Shown here piece by piece: positions 1 to 6,101 of a DNA stretch of 19,439 bases; the stretch's first letter is position 1; the number at the start of each line of letters is the position of its first letter. Under the pieces are notes generated by a model that had not been told where the DNA came from, searched no databases, and worked only from the letters and a program-made list of their open reading frames with translations. Source of the DNA: M55B118 sp041694275 (GTDB lineage: Bacteria; Bacillota_I; Bacilli_A; Izemoplasmatales; Izemoplasmataceae); NCBI GenBank assembly GCA_041694275.1, contig JASMTQ010000083.1, forward strand, positions 1 through 19,439. Direction: 5' to 3'. The translations under genes and the position numbers were made by a program.

Positions 1-30
1 TAAAATTTAATATTTGTCGCCCCTCTCACA

Positions 31-64
31 CCACCGTACGTACGGGTCGCGTATACGGCGGTTC
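31..64 (-). ncRNA. Group II intron domain V catalytic hairpin
   Basis: The minus strand here is a 34-nt hairpin that starts GAACCGCCGTATACG and ends CGTACGTACGGTGG, the characteristic domain V of group IIC introns. It contains the ACCGCCG strand with the catalytic CGC triad and the opposite CGTACGGTGG strand. It sits 3 nt downstream of the maturase stop codon, as expected. The following TGTGAGAGGGGCGAC is the beginning of domain VI, which is incomplete in the window. Confidence 0.9.
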
Positions 65-67
65 AAT

Positions 68-1339
68 CTATATTGCAGTATGCACCTTCAAATAGTGGTC
101 TCGTGCACTCACGAGACCTCTTTGTTTCAATCTTGAGTTGTTGATGGCCTTTTGGATAAGGTGGGAATGTCCGATGTATTGATATCCTTTTCTACACCAG
201 GTTATCCCCTTGGCGCTTTCTTCATTGATACCTAGTTTGACCAGGGCGTTAATCTGTCTTTTTGACACTTTCCATTGTTTCCAGATGATGACCCTTATTC
301 GGGCTCTCAGTTTTTGGTCAATGGTTTTTAGTTTCCTTCTCATGCGACCATATTTGAAGTAGTTCACCCAGCCCACTATGACTTCTTTTAATTTCCTGAG
401 TCTATACGTCAAGGACACACTCCAGTTTCTTTTGGTTAGCCGTTTGAGTGTTCGCACGAATTTTTGAACAGACTTCTCATGGGGGATTAAGTGATACACA
501 TCCTCCTTGTCCTTGTAAAACCCATAGCCTAGATATTTGATGTCTTCAGGCCTGCCTATCTTGCTTTTGGTGGCGTTCACCTTGAGTCCAAGTTTTTCTT
601 CTATGTACCGTGTCACGGATTTCATGACCCTTTCGGCTGACTTCTTGCTGCCTGTAAAGATAATACAGTCGTCCGCATACCTGACAAAGTGAAGGCCTCT
701 TTTCTCTAACTCCTTATCCAACTCATTAAGCATGATATTGCTAAGAAGTGGGCTTAGGTTTCCACCCTGCGGCGTTCCGACATGCGTATCCTCATAGGTC
801 TTTCCTATCATGACCCCGCTCACGAGATACTTTCTTATGAGACTGATGACGTCTCCGTCATCCACGGTCCTCGCAATAAGGTTCATGAGACGGTCATGGT
901 GCACCGTGTCGAAGAAGCGTTCCAGGTCGATATCCACGATCCAGTCTTTTCCCTGGTTCATGGTCTCTACGCTTTTTAGGACTGCGTCCTGCGCACTTAT
1001 TCCTGGTCTGAATCCGTAACTGCTTGTACTGAACTGTTGTTCGTAGATGGGGCTCAGTACCTGGTGAATCGCTTGTTGGATGAAACGGTCTGTGACACTC
1101 GGTATTCCCAGTTTGCGTGTCTTCCCGTTTTCTTTGGGTATCTCTACCCTTTTGACGGGTTTTGGGGTGTATGTGCGATTCCTGATGGCGTCTTTGATGG
1201 TTCTCAGGTTCTTCTTTAGATGACCCCCGAGTTCTTCAGTCGTCATTCCATCCACGCCACTGGCCCCTTTGTTTTTCCTCACCCGCTCATACGCACCTTT
1301 GAGGTTCTCACTGCTCAAGATTTGCTCTAAAAGTTTCAT
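68..1339 (-). CDS. ltrA: Group II intron reverse transcriptase/maturase
   Basis: Copies intron RNA into DNA during retrohoming and helps the intron fold and splice. The 423-aa protein has an N-terminal RT-0/RT-1 region (KNKGASGVDGMT, about 23-33), the fingers motif RKLGIPSVTDR (75-85), the first catalytic Asp in VDIDLERFFD (135-144), the QGGNLSP motif (191-197) and the catalytic YADD (221-224). A group II maturase (X/thumb) domain follows, with GWVNYFK near 323-329. No C-terminal HNH endonuclease domain is visible, which is normal for class C enzymes (about 420 aa). The ATG at 1339 is preceded by AGAAAGGAG with a 9-nt spacer. The frame is open with no damaged motif, so the protein is probably functional. 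It lies in domain IV of the intron, between domains I-III (1340-1835) and domain V (31-64). Confidence 0.95.
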   Translation of the reverse strand: MKLLEQILSSENLKGAYERVRKNKGASGVDGMTTEELGGHLKKNLRTIKDAIRNRTYTPKPVKRVEIPKENGKTRKLGIPSVTDRFIQQAIHQVLSPIYEQQFSTSSYGFRPGISAQDAVLKSVETMNQGKDWIVDIDLERFFDTVHHDRLMNLIARTVDDGDVISLIRKYLVSGVMIGKTYEDTHVGTPQGGNLSPLLSNIMLNELDKELEKRGLHFVRYADDCIIFTGSKKSAERVMKSVTRYIEEKLGLKVNATKSKIGRPEDIKYLGYGFYKDKEDVYHLIPHEKSVQKFVRTLKRLTKRNWSVSLTYRLRKLKEVIVGWVNYFKYGRMRRKLKTIDQKLRARIRVIIWKQWKVSKRQINALVKLGINEESAKGITWCRKGYQYIGHSHLIQKAINNSRLKQRGLVSARDHYLKVHTAI

Positions 1340-1838
1340 ACTCGTTTCTCCTTTCTATGGTTGTGAAAAATGCATGCTCTTTTTCAGGTGAATGTTCCGG
1401 TTACGTCCGGTTTTCGTCCCTTATTCCATTCAGAGCTTGGCACTTTTCCAATCGATAGCGGACAAACACTATAGATTGTTCGGTCCTTCGGGTTTCCCCT
1501 ACTATGACCTCGGCTGACTTCTTGTGGCTAACCTTTTTCGACTATGGTTTCCCATATCCACAAGACCTCCCAGGGTAAGATGCACCTCTTTCCTTTCACA
1601 CCCGCCCGATTTACACACTGAAGTTACGGTCATCTTTCGGACTTCAACTTGTTTAGGAGCCTTATCCATTCAGTGCGCCTTTGTATCGGGTTTTTGTTCA
1701 TCGGGTCAAAAGTTTGCGCCGCACTTCCTTCAGTTCTCACCTCACGGTGGATACCTTGTGCTTTGCTAGTGGTTGGTTGATGACTACCTCCACAGTGGAC
1801 TTCCACCACCTAGATATGCACCATGCCTGGCACACTAT

Positions 1839-1862
1839 AAAAAAAGTGACATTTGTCACTTT
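1839..1862 (-). terminator. Rho-independent terminator of the tRNA-Arg pair and intron target
   Basis: The minus strand reads AAAGTGAC-AAAT-GTCACTTT and continues as T-rich sequence, an 8-bp stem followed by a run of seven T. It lies 10 nt after the 3' end of tRNA-Arg(CCU). The U-run ends at 1839 and the intron begins 4 nt later at 1835. Confidence 0.88.
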
Positions 1863-1872
1863 ATATTTTAAA

Positions 1873-1949
1873 TGGCGTTCCGGGGGAGATTCGAACTCCC
1901 GACCTACAGCTTAGGAGGCTGTTGCTCTATCCTACTGAGCTACCGGAAC
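1873..1949 (-). tRNA. tRNA-Arg (anticodon CCU)
   Basis: A 77-nt cloverleaf on the minus strand that decodes AGG. The acceptor stem is GTTCCGG/CCGGAAC, the D arm GCTC...GAGC, the anticodon loop CTCCTAA on an ACAGC/GCTGT stem, and the T arm GGGAG-TTCGAAT-CTCCC. CCA is encoded (1873-1875). It follows tRNA-Arg(CCG) after 7 nt and is followed by a terminator at 1839-1862, so the two are one transcript. It is nearly the same sequence as its neighbour, which indicates an old duplication with an anticodon change. Confidence 0.97.
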
Positions 1950-1956
1950 AAAAATA

Positions 1957-2033
1957 TGGCGTTCCGGGCGAGATTCGAACTCGCGACCTACAGCTTCGGA
2001 GGCTGGCGCTCTATCCAGCTGAGCTACCGGAAC
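1957..2033 (-). tRNA. tRNA-Arg (anticodon CCG)
   Basis: A 77-nt cloverleaf on the minus strand that decodes CGG. The acceptor stem is GTTCCGG/CCGGAAC, the anticodon loop CTCCGAA, the T arm GCGAG-TTCGAAT-CTCGC, and CCA is encoded (1957-1959). The top pair of the anticodon stem (27-43) is C/U, a mismatch that is A-U in the neighbouring tRNA-Arg(CCU). It is the first gene of a two-tRNA transcript. Confidence 0.97.
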
Positions 2034-2053
2034 GTATGTATTTGTTGCATCCA

Positions 2054-2059
2054 GTGAAT
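2054..2059 (-). promoter_or_regulatory. Possible -10 region of the tRNA-Arg pair (approximate position)
   Basis: Just upstream of the tRNA pair the minus strand reads TGCTATTATATTC, which offers an extended -10 (TGCTATTAT) and an overlapping TATATT about 20-26 nt before the tRNA 5' end. No good -35 hexamer is visible. The element overlaps one arm of the 2060-2093 hairpin, so its boundaries are uncertain. Confidence 0.3.
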
Positions 2060-2093
2060 ATAATAGCATAAAACGGATGTTTTATGCTATTAT
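2060..2093. repeat. Perfect 15-bp inverted repeat with 4-nt loop
   Basis: The arms at 2060-2074 and 2079-2093 (ATAATAGCATAAAAC and its exact complement) are separated by GGAT. It lies 9 nt beyond the stop codon of the transglutaminase-like gene and about 27 nt before the tRNA-Arg pair. It could terminate the upstream gene, but neither strand has a clean U-run after the stem, so its role is open. Confidence 0.85.
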
Positions 2094-2102
2094 TCATTGC
2101 AT

Positions 2103-2810
2103 TCATCTGGAATTTCTAATTGAGCTGACTCTTCTGTTCATGAGATGTCTGATACTTTGACGGTACAAGAAGGCCTTGATTTTTGAAAGCGACTGACTAT
2201 GCGCCGCAAACAATTGATCAGGACCATCAAATATCCCGAGGGATTTTGTAATGGCGTCTTTTTGAATGTATGTTTCATTTCCACGCCAGTCAATGGATAA
2301 TGCGTTGAAATCATCCGTGGCGATGGCGTAGCCATAAAATGCACCTTCAAAGGCGGTGAACTTCCGCTTGATTCCTTCAATATAGGGTTTGTCCAGGATG
2401 TAGCCTTCAAGAGGCACCCAGGTGCTGTTGTAAAAGACAAGGACACGCGAATGAAGGAACGTTTTCGGTGAGAGGTTTCTGATTAAAGGTGGGAGCAGTT
2501 CTTTTTGAAATGAGGCATCGACTTCGAACCCTTCTATTTTCGCAGGGATGTCGAGCGCTCTTAATAGCGCGATCAAAAGGACGGCTTTCGTATTGCATTG
2601 TCCGATGCCTTCTTTTAAGATCGTGCTCGCCTTAAGGGCGTCCTGCTTGTTGTAGCCAAAGCGAATGCTGTCACGAACGAACTGATAACTAGCCCCAATG
2701 CGGTTGTAAGGGGAGAGGGCCTTCCACTTTGAACTTTTGACCAGGGTTTGAATGGATGGGTGGTTGAAATCCAAAAGCGCAGTTTCTTTAAGATGCGCTT
2801 CATGAGCCAT
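2103..2810 (-). CDS. Transglutaminase-like cysteine peptidase-fold protein
   Basis: A 235-aa soluble protein with a transglutaminase-like core. The nucleophile motif is GIGQCNTKA (Cys72), the helix LLIALLRALDIPAKI follows, and a His sits in FLHSRVLVFY (His120). The acidic third residue is probably Glu135 in WVPLEG or Asp140. Family members include peptidases and non-enzymatic proteins, so substrate and reaction cannot be assigned. No signal peptide or membrane segment is seen, so it is probably cytoplasmic. The ATG overlaps the TAA of the aminopeptidase gene by one base (TAATG), which predicts translational coupling. A role in peptide processing next to the aminopeptidase is an inference from context only. 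Confidence 0.8.
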   Translation of the reverse strand: MAHEAHLKETALLDFNHPSIQTLVKSSKWKALSPYNRIGASYQFVRDSIRFGYNKQDALKASTILKEGIGQCNTKAVLLIALLRALDIPAKIEGFEVDASFQKELLPPLIRNLSPKTFLHSRVLVFYNSTWVPLEGYILDKPYIEGIKRKFTAFEGAFYGYAIATDDFNALSIDWRGNETYIQKDAITKSLGIFDGPDQLFAAHSQSLSKIKAFLYRQSIRHLMNRRVSSIRNSR

Positions 2811-4045
2811 TATATGACGAAATTTCCATCTTTGAAGATTTGAATTTCAGTCCCGTCTTCCTTGATCCCCTTAACAGAGAGATCCTTGCTTCCAAACATG
2901 AAATCGGAGTGAGCCATCGAATGGTTGTATCCAAGCGCTTCAAGGCTTTCCTTGTCCATCTCGGTGCCACCTTCTACGTTCATTGGATAGGCTCTACCAA
3001 GCGCCATGTGGCAGCTTGCGTTCTCATCGAAGAGGGTGTTGAAGAATAGAATGCCCGTATTGGAAATTGGAGAATCATAAGGAATAAGGGCGATTTCACC
3101 AAGATAGCGGCTTCCTTCGTCGAATTCCACAAGGTTCTTAAGCGCGTCTTTTTCCTTTTTGGCATCATAATCAACAACGGCGCCGTCTTTGAATGTCAAC
3201 CAGAAATCCTCGATGAGGTTACCCTGGTAGTTGAGCGGTTTCGTAGCGACGACGGTTCCATTGACACCGGTTTTAAGCGGCATGGTGAAGGATTCTTCGG
3301 TTGGGATGTTTGGGTTGAAGACGACACCTTTGGTGCTTTCTTCGTTTCCACCCGCCCATACGTGGTTCTTGACAAGTTCAACGGTGATATCGGTTCCAAG
3401 GCTGTTTTCAAAGTGAAGGGCCTTAAACTGATGGTCGTTCAGGATTTTATTATGACGAGAAAGCTTTTCATTGTGCGCTTCCCAGTCCTTGACCGGATCG
3501 TTGTCAGAATACACGCGTGACGCATTCAAAATAGCGTCCCAAAGCGCTTCAACAGCTTCTTCGCCTGATTTTTCAGGGAATACTTTCTCAGCCCAGGTCA
3601 CATTTGGTGCACCGACGATGGTCCACTGGGATCGGTTCCCCATCATATGGGTTTGGAAGAAATCAAGCTTTTTAGAGCGAGCCTGAGACGCTTTTTGCAT
3701 TTTCACACCAGGAACGTCGCTGTTAAGGCCTGGTACGGGTGAGGTGATGGAGATGAAACATGCGCCCTGTTCTACGAAATACTCGTATTTTTTAACCATG
3801 TGTTCAGGAACTTCAGTGAGCGCGTCTTCGCTCATACCAAGGTATGACAGTCTTGAAACGTAAGGATCGTTCCACTGAACTTCGACACGTTTTGCGCCGG
3901 CATCATACGCTTTTTCCGTGATTTTCCTTGCAAGTTCGCTCGTATCGGTTGACGCGTTGACAACCACGATTTGGTCTTTTTGAACGTTTGCGCCGATGTT
4001 GACGGCGAGTTCTGCAAATTTTTCGATTTTTCTTTGATCTGGCAT
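2810..4045 (-). CDS. ampS: M29-family metallo-aminopeptidase
   Basis: Removes N-terminal amino acids from peptides using a two-metal centre in the cytoplasm. The 411-aa length is typical of the AmpS/PepS/aminopeptidase T family. In this numbering visible family motifs are IPTEE (Glu250 region), YLGE (Glu317), ASCHMALGRAYP (His346) and NHSMAHSDFMFG (His375, His379, Asp381), which supply the metal ligands. I chose the ATG at 4045 because GAGAGG lies 9 nt upstream; an in-frame ATG at 4054 abuts that site directly and would leave no spacing. A sigma-A-like promoter lies at 4077-4105. The gene is followed with a one-base overlap by the transglutaminase-like gene, so the two form an operon. Confidence 0.92.
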   Translation of the reverse strand: MPDQRKIEKFAELAVNIGANVQKDQIVVVNASTDTSELARKITEKAYDAGAKRVEVQWNDPYVSRLSYLGMSEDALTEVPEHMVKKYEYFVEQGACFISITSPVPGLNSDVPGVKMQKASQARSKKLDFFQTHMMGNRSQWTIVGAPNVTWAEKVFPEKSGEEAVEALWDAILNASRVYSDNDPVKDWEAHNEKLSRHNKILNDHQFKALHFENSLGTDITVELVKNHVWAGGNEESTKGVVFNPNIPTEESFTMPLKTGVNGTVVATKPLNYQGNLIEDFWLTFKDGAVVDYDAKKEKDALKNLVEFDEGSRYLGEIALIPYDSPISNTGILFFNTLFDENASCHMALGRAYPMNVEGGTEMDKESLEALGYNHSMAHSDFMFGSKDLSVKGIKEDGTEIQIFKDGNFVI

Positions 4046-4076
4046 TTGATTCATCCTCTCTTATTATCTAATAAGC

Positions 4077-4105
4077 ATTATAACACTTAGGGCCTGTCAA
4101 GTGAA
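4077..4105 (-). promoter_or_regulatory. Sigma-A-type promoter for the aminopeptidase operon
   Basis: On the minus strand, TTCACT (4100-4105) is separated by 17 nt from a consensus TATAAT (4077-4082), and TG precedes the -10 by one base (TGTTATAAT). The predicted start leaves a leader of about 25 nt before the ATG at 4045. Confidence 0.75.
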
Positions 4106-4128
4106 CCTAAAACGTTAAATATGATTTC

Positions 4129-4161
4129 TAAAAAAGAGACATTCAAACTTCGAATGTCTCT
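4129..4161 (-). terminator. Terminator of the exported protein/HMA operon
   Basis: The minus strand has a 10-bp stem AGAGACATTC/GAATGTCTCT (4152-4161 with 4135-4144) and a 7-nt loop, followed by T6 (4129-4134). The stem includes the last codons and the stop of the HMA gene. Confidence 0.88.
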
Positions 4162-4400
4162 ATTGCTGCGGTGGATAATTTTGTTGGGGTGTATCCTGCA
4201 TCTTTGATTGCTTCAATGAAACGTTCGTCCATTTCCAGATACCCTTTGTACCAGACTTTTCCAAAGCCTCTTCCAATATTGATATCCGATTTCAAGGCCC
4301 CGGCCTTCGTGAGTGCGTTATCGATGTGATTGAGACAACTAGCGCAACGCATACCTTCAATTTTGACTCTGAGTTCATAAGTGGGTTCACTCAACGTCAT
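4143..4400 (-). CDS. Heavy-metal-associated (HMA) domain protein, CopZ-like
   Basis: An 85-aa ferredoxin-fold metal-binding protein. The signature GMRCASC (residues 16-22) places two Cys ligands in the standard CxxC metal site, followed by the typical helix (LNHIDNALTKAG) and a C-terminal AGYTP. Such proteins carry Cu(I), or less often Zn or Hg, to transporters or regulators. No copper ATPase is in the window, so the partner is unknown. The ATG at 4400 is preceded by GGAG at only 3 nt, and a TTG one codon upstream is a worse choice. The start overlaps the exported protein gene by 14 nt, so the two are likely translated together. The terminator stem overlaps the stop codon. Confidence 0.85.
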   Translation of the reverse strand: MTLSEPTYELRVKIEGMRCASCLNHIDNALTKAGALKSDINIGRGFGKVWYKGYLEMDERFIEAIKDAGYTPTKLSTAAIETFEV

Positions 4401-4803
4401 CAACTCCAGTTATCTCTTCAAAAACATTCTGGCGTATATCGCGGAGTTTGTCACTCAGTGACTCATCCCCAAGTGATTCAAGGTCAAGTGCATTTACCCG
4501 TCTTGCATACATCACTTCAAACATTTCTCTTTCTTCCAGAGTCAATTGGTTGTACTGTTCAATCTCAGTATCAGCGAACATTGATCCGTACATCCAATCA
4601 TGATGCTGAAAATAATCATCCTCGTCGTATGCTCCGTGGCAACCGCCAGGTCCAAAGCCACCTCGTGAAGGATAATAAGCTTCTTCATTTTCAACATTGT
4701 CCATGGGGGTGAAGGTGTCAAACGTATCATGGGCATTGAGCACCGTCACGCCTGCTAGAAGTGTCAAAACTACTGTGCCAAGTCCGATTAAAAGTTTGTT
4801 CAT
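4387..4803 (-). CDS. Small exported or membrane-anchored protein, unknown function
   Basis: A 138-aa protein I do not recognise as a named family. The N-terminus is Lys-containing followed by a hydrophobic segment (LLIGLGTVVLTLLAGVTVL, 4-22) that looks like a signal peptide with a possible cleavage near NA-HD. The mature part begins with an acidic, Gly- and aromatic-rich section containing GGCHG (one Cys) and HHDWMYGSM, then a charged helical half (LTLEEREMFEVMYARR onward). The His/Cys/Met content and the overlapping HMA gene suggest metal handling outside the membrane, but this is inference. AAAGGAGG lies 5 nt before the ATG. Promoter elements are weak but an extended -10 is seen at 4833-4838. 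Confidence 0.78.
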   Translation of the reverse strand: MNKLLIGLGTVVLTLLAGVTVLNAHDTFDTFTPMDNVENEEAYYPSRGGFGPGGCHGAYDEDDYFQHHDWMYGSMFADTEIEQYNQLTLEEREMFEVMYARRVNALDLESLGDESLSDKLRDIRQNVFEEITGVDDVE

Positions 4804-4832
4804 AAGTACCTCCTTTTACTTAAGATACTTCA

Positions 4833-4838
4833 AGTATA
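4833..4838 (-). promoter_or_regulatory. Extended -10 for the exported protein/HMA operon
   Basis: The minus strand reads TGTTATACT, an extended -10. The -35 position 17 nt upstream is ATGATT (4856-4861), part of the word ATGCATTCATGATTG that also occurs upstream of the protease gene at 10413-10427. Confidence 0.5.
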
Positions 4839-4869
4839 ACAACAAAATGTGAACCAATCATGAATGCAT

Positions 4870-4894
4870 AAAAAAACCACGGAAAAATCCGTGG
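4870..4894 (-). terminator. Terminator of tRNA-Ala
   Basis: The minus strand has CCACGGA-TTTT-TCCGTGG (arms 4888-4894 and 4877-4883), followed by T7 (4870-4876). It starts 16 nt after the 3' end of the tRNA. Confidence 0.93.
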
Positions 4895-4909
4895 ATTATA
4901 AGTATAATC

Positions 4910-4982
4910 TGGAGCTAACGGGGCTCGAACCCGTGACCTCTAGCATGCCATGCTAGCGCTCTCCCAGCTGAGCTATAGCCCC
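4910..4982 (-). tRNA. tRNA-Ala (anticodon GGC)
   Basis: A 73-nt cloverleaf on the minus strand that decodes GCC and GCU. The acceptor stem is GGGGCTA/TAGCTCC with discriminator A73, the anticodon loop is ATGGCAT on a CTAGC/GCTAG stem, and the T arm is ACGGG-TTCGAGC-CCCGT. CCA is not encoded, unlike the two tRNA-Arg genes, so it must be added enzymatically. It has its own promoter (4994-5022) and terminator (4870-4894). Confidence 0.97.
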
Positions 4983-4993
4983 TTACTTTAAAG

Positions 4994-5022
4994 ATTTTAC
5001 ACGAAGTGAACGTGTTTTGCAA
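4994..5022 (-). promoter_or_regulatory. tRNA-Ala promoter
   Basis: On the minus strand, TTGCAA (5017-5022) is separated by 17 nt from TAAAAT (4994-4999), about 11 nt upstream of the mature tRNA 5' end. It lies in the short gap after the stop codon of the phosphodiesterase gene. Confidence 0.75.
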
Positions 5023-5028
5023 TCCCTT

Positions 5029-6084
5029 TTATTCATTTTCTTCATATGCATCAAGAACGTCTCTTAGAAGGGTTGGTCTGTCAGTCATGATTCCATCCAC
5101 ACCGAGTCTTATGAGCATGCGCATCGTTTCCTGGTCGTTGATGGTCCAAAAGTGCACGGCCACGTTGTGATCATGTGCGGCCTCTATAAAGGATTCATCC
5201 GCAAACAGAATGCCTTGCTGGATGGTAGGGAGTTGGAATACACTGATGGGTTCATTGAAGAATATATTGAGTCGGCTTTTTTGCAAGATAACAAAATTGC
5301 GCACGGTTTTTTCCTGTGGTGAAAACATGAGCGCTTCATTCAAAGAGGCGCGGGTTTTGATGGCTTCATAGATTTCTTCATGAAAGGATGCCAATACAAT
5401 TCTTGAAAACGTATCATACTCTTCATCAAGCCTTTCAAACAGGTCAAGGGCTTCTTCAAGCGCCTTCATGCCTGTTTCTCCAGTTTGTTTGATTTCAACG
5501 TTTATTTGGTTGTCTGGAAAGGCCTTGATCAGTTCTTCCAGCGTAGTGGCCAAAAAGACTTCTTCGTGCCTGGGCTCCACCCCGGCAGGATAGGCGACAT
5601 CCTTAGGCGACACCTGTTCATTCTGATAATTCGTATATTTGATGAAAGACTCTGTCTCATTTGTGCCATTGGGACTGTCTATGGGGTTTTCATAGCCAAA
5701 ATCAACTTCGTCTTCAATAAGATCTTCATAATTGGTTTCGATGATGGGGGCGTCCACCAGGGTGGTTTTTCTATCAAGGGTCGTGTCATGTGAAAGAATG
5801 AGTACGCCGTCTTTTGTCAAAGACACATCGGTCTCCATCATGACGTTTTGATCGACACTGTAGGCATTGTAAAAAGCTTCCAGCGTATTGTCTGGAAATT
5901 CATGGTTTCCACCACCATGGGCAATGAGCAATGGCTCTTCACCCTCTCTTATAAATGGGTTCACGCCATCGTGACTCCTTGGTTTTGGGGCGAAAGCCAG
6001 CGAAACATAAAGGATGAGGACCCCAAACAGGATGAAAATGACAAGTCTTTTACGGTTCTTTTTGGTTTTGAGTGGATTGTTCAT
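5029..6084 (-). CDS. Membrane-anchored glycerophosphodiester phosphodiesterase
   Basis: Hydrolyses glycerophosphodiesters to glycerol-3-phosphate and an alcohol, or polymers with the same linkage. The 351-aa protein has a basic N-terminus and one membrane segment (about 13-31), so the catalytic TIM barrel is predicted outside the cell. GDPD motifs are AHGGGNHEFPDNT (His56, Asn66), METDVSLTKDG (Glu84, Asp86), LSHD (His99) and VEIKQTG (Glu197). The usual HRG is HGG here. A poorly conserved, acidic, Asn-rich insert lies at about 115-175. The ATG is 17 nt downstream of the transporter stop, with AGGTG upstream, so it belongs to the same operon. Possible substrates are lipid headgroup products or teichoic-acid-like polymers; the sequence does not decide. 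Confidence 0.9.
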   Translation of the reverse strand: MNNPLKTKKNRKRLVIFILFGVLILYVSLAFAPKPRSHDGVNPFIREGEEPLLIAHGGGNHEFPDNTLEAFYNAYSVDQNVMMETDVSLTKDGVLILSHDTTLDRKTTLVDAPIIETNYEDLIEDEVDFGYENPIDSPNGTNETESFIKYTNYQNEQVSPKDVAYPAGVEPRHEEVFLATTLEELIKAFPDNQINVEIKQTGETGMKALEEALDLFERLDEEYDTFSRIVLASFHEEIYEAIKTRASLNEALMFSPQEKTVRNFVILQKSRLNIFFNEPISVFQLPTIQQGILFADESFIEAAHDHNVAVHFWTINDQETMRMLIRLGVDGIMTDRPTLLRDVLDAYEENE

Positions 6085-6101
6085 GTGGTTTCACCTGGTT
6101 T

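Larger units (their letters stand above)
1..1835 (-). mobile_element. Group IIC intron (ribozyme plus maturase), 3' end beyond window edge
   Basis: A self-splicing retroelement read on the minus strand. Its 5' end is placed at 1835, where the minus strand reads GTGTGCCAGGCATGGTGC, very like the start of the Oceanobacillus iheyensis group IIC intron as I remember it. About 500 nt of non-coding domain I-III RNA (1340-1835) follows, then the maturase gene (68-1339, domain IV position), then a domain V hairpin (31-64). Domain VI begins at about position 30 and is cut by the window edge, so the 3' splice site is not visible. The short ORFs in 1340-1835 have no coding support. Insertion directly after a tRNA terminator hairpin matches the known target preference of class C introns. 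Intact sequence features suggest it may be active; that is an inference. Confidence 0.9.

Noticed and set aside
1340..1835. Several plus-strand open frames inside the intron 5' region, such as 1524-1769 and 1681-1914
   Set aside because: They lie opposite conserved ribozyme sequence or the tRNA genes, lack ribosome binding sites and give no recognisable protein.
1853..2071. Plus-strand open frames over the tRNA-Arg pair
   Set aside because: They are translations of the antisense of two tRNA genes; the repeated peptide (PGEIRT-type) is a well-known artefact of tRNA antisense frames.
4095..4100. TTGACA upstream of the aminopeptidase, at first sight a perfect -35
   Set aside because: It is only 12 nt from the TATAAT, too close for sigma-A. 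TTCACT five bases further upstream has the proper 17-nt spacing.
4401..4403. TTG start one codon upstream of the HMA protein ATG
   Set aside because: It abuts the GGAG site with no spacer, and an ATG follows directly.
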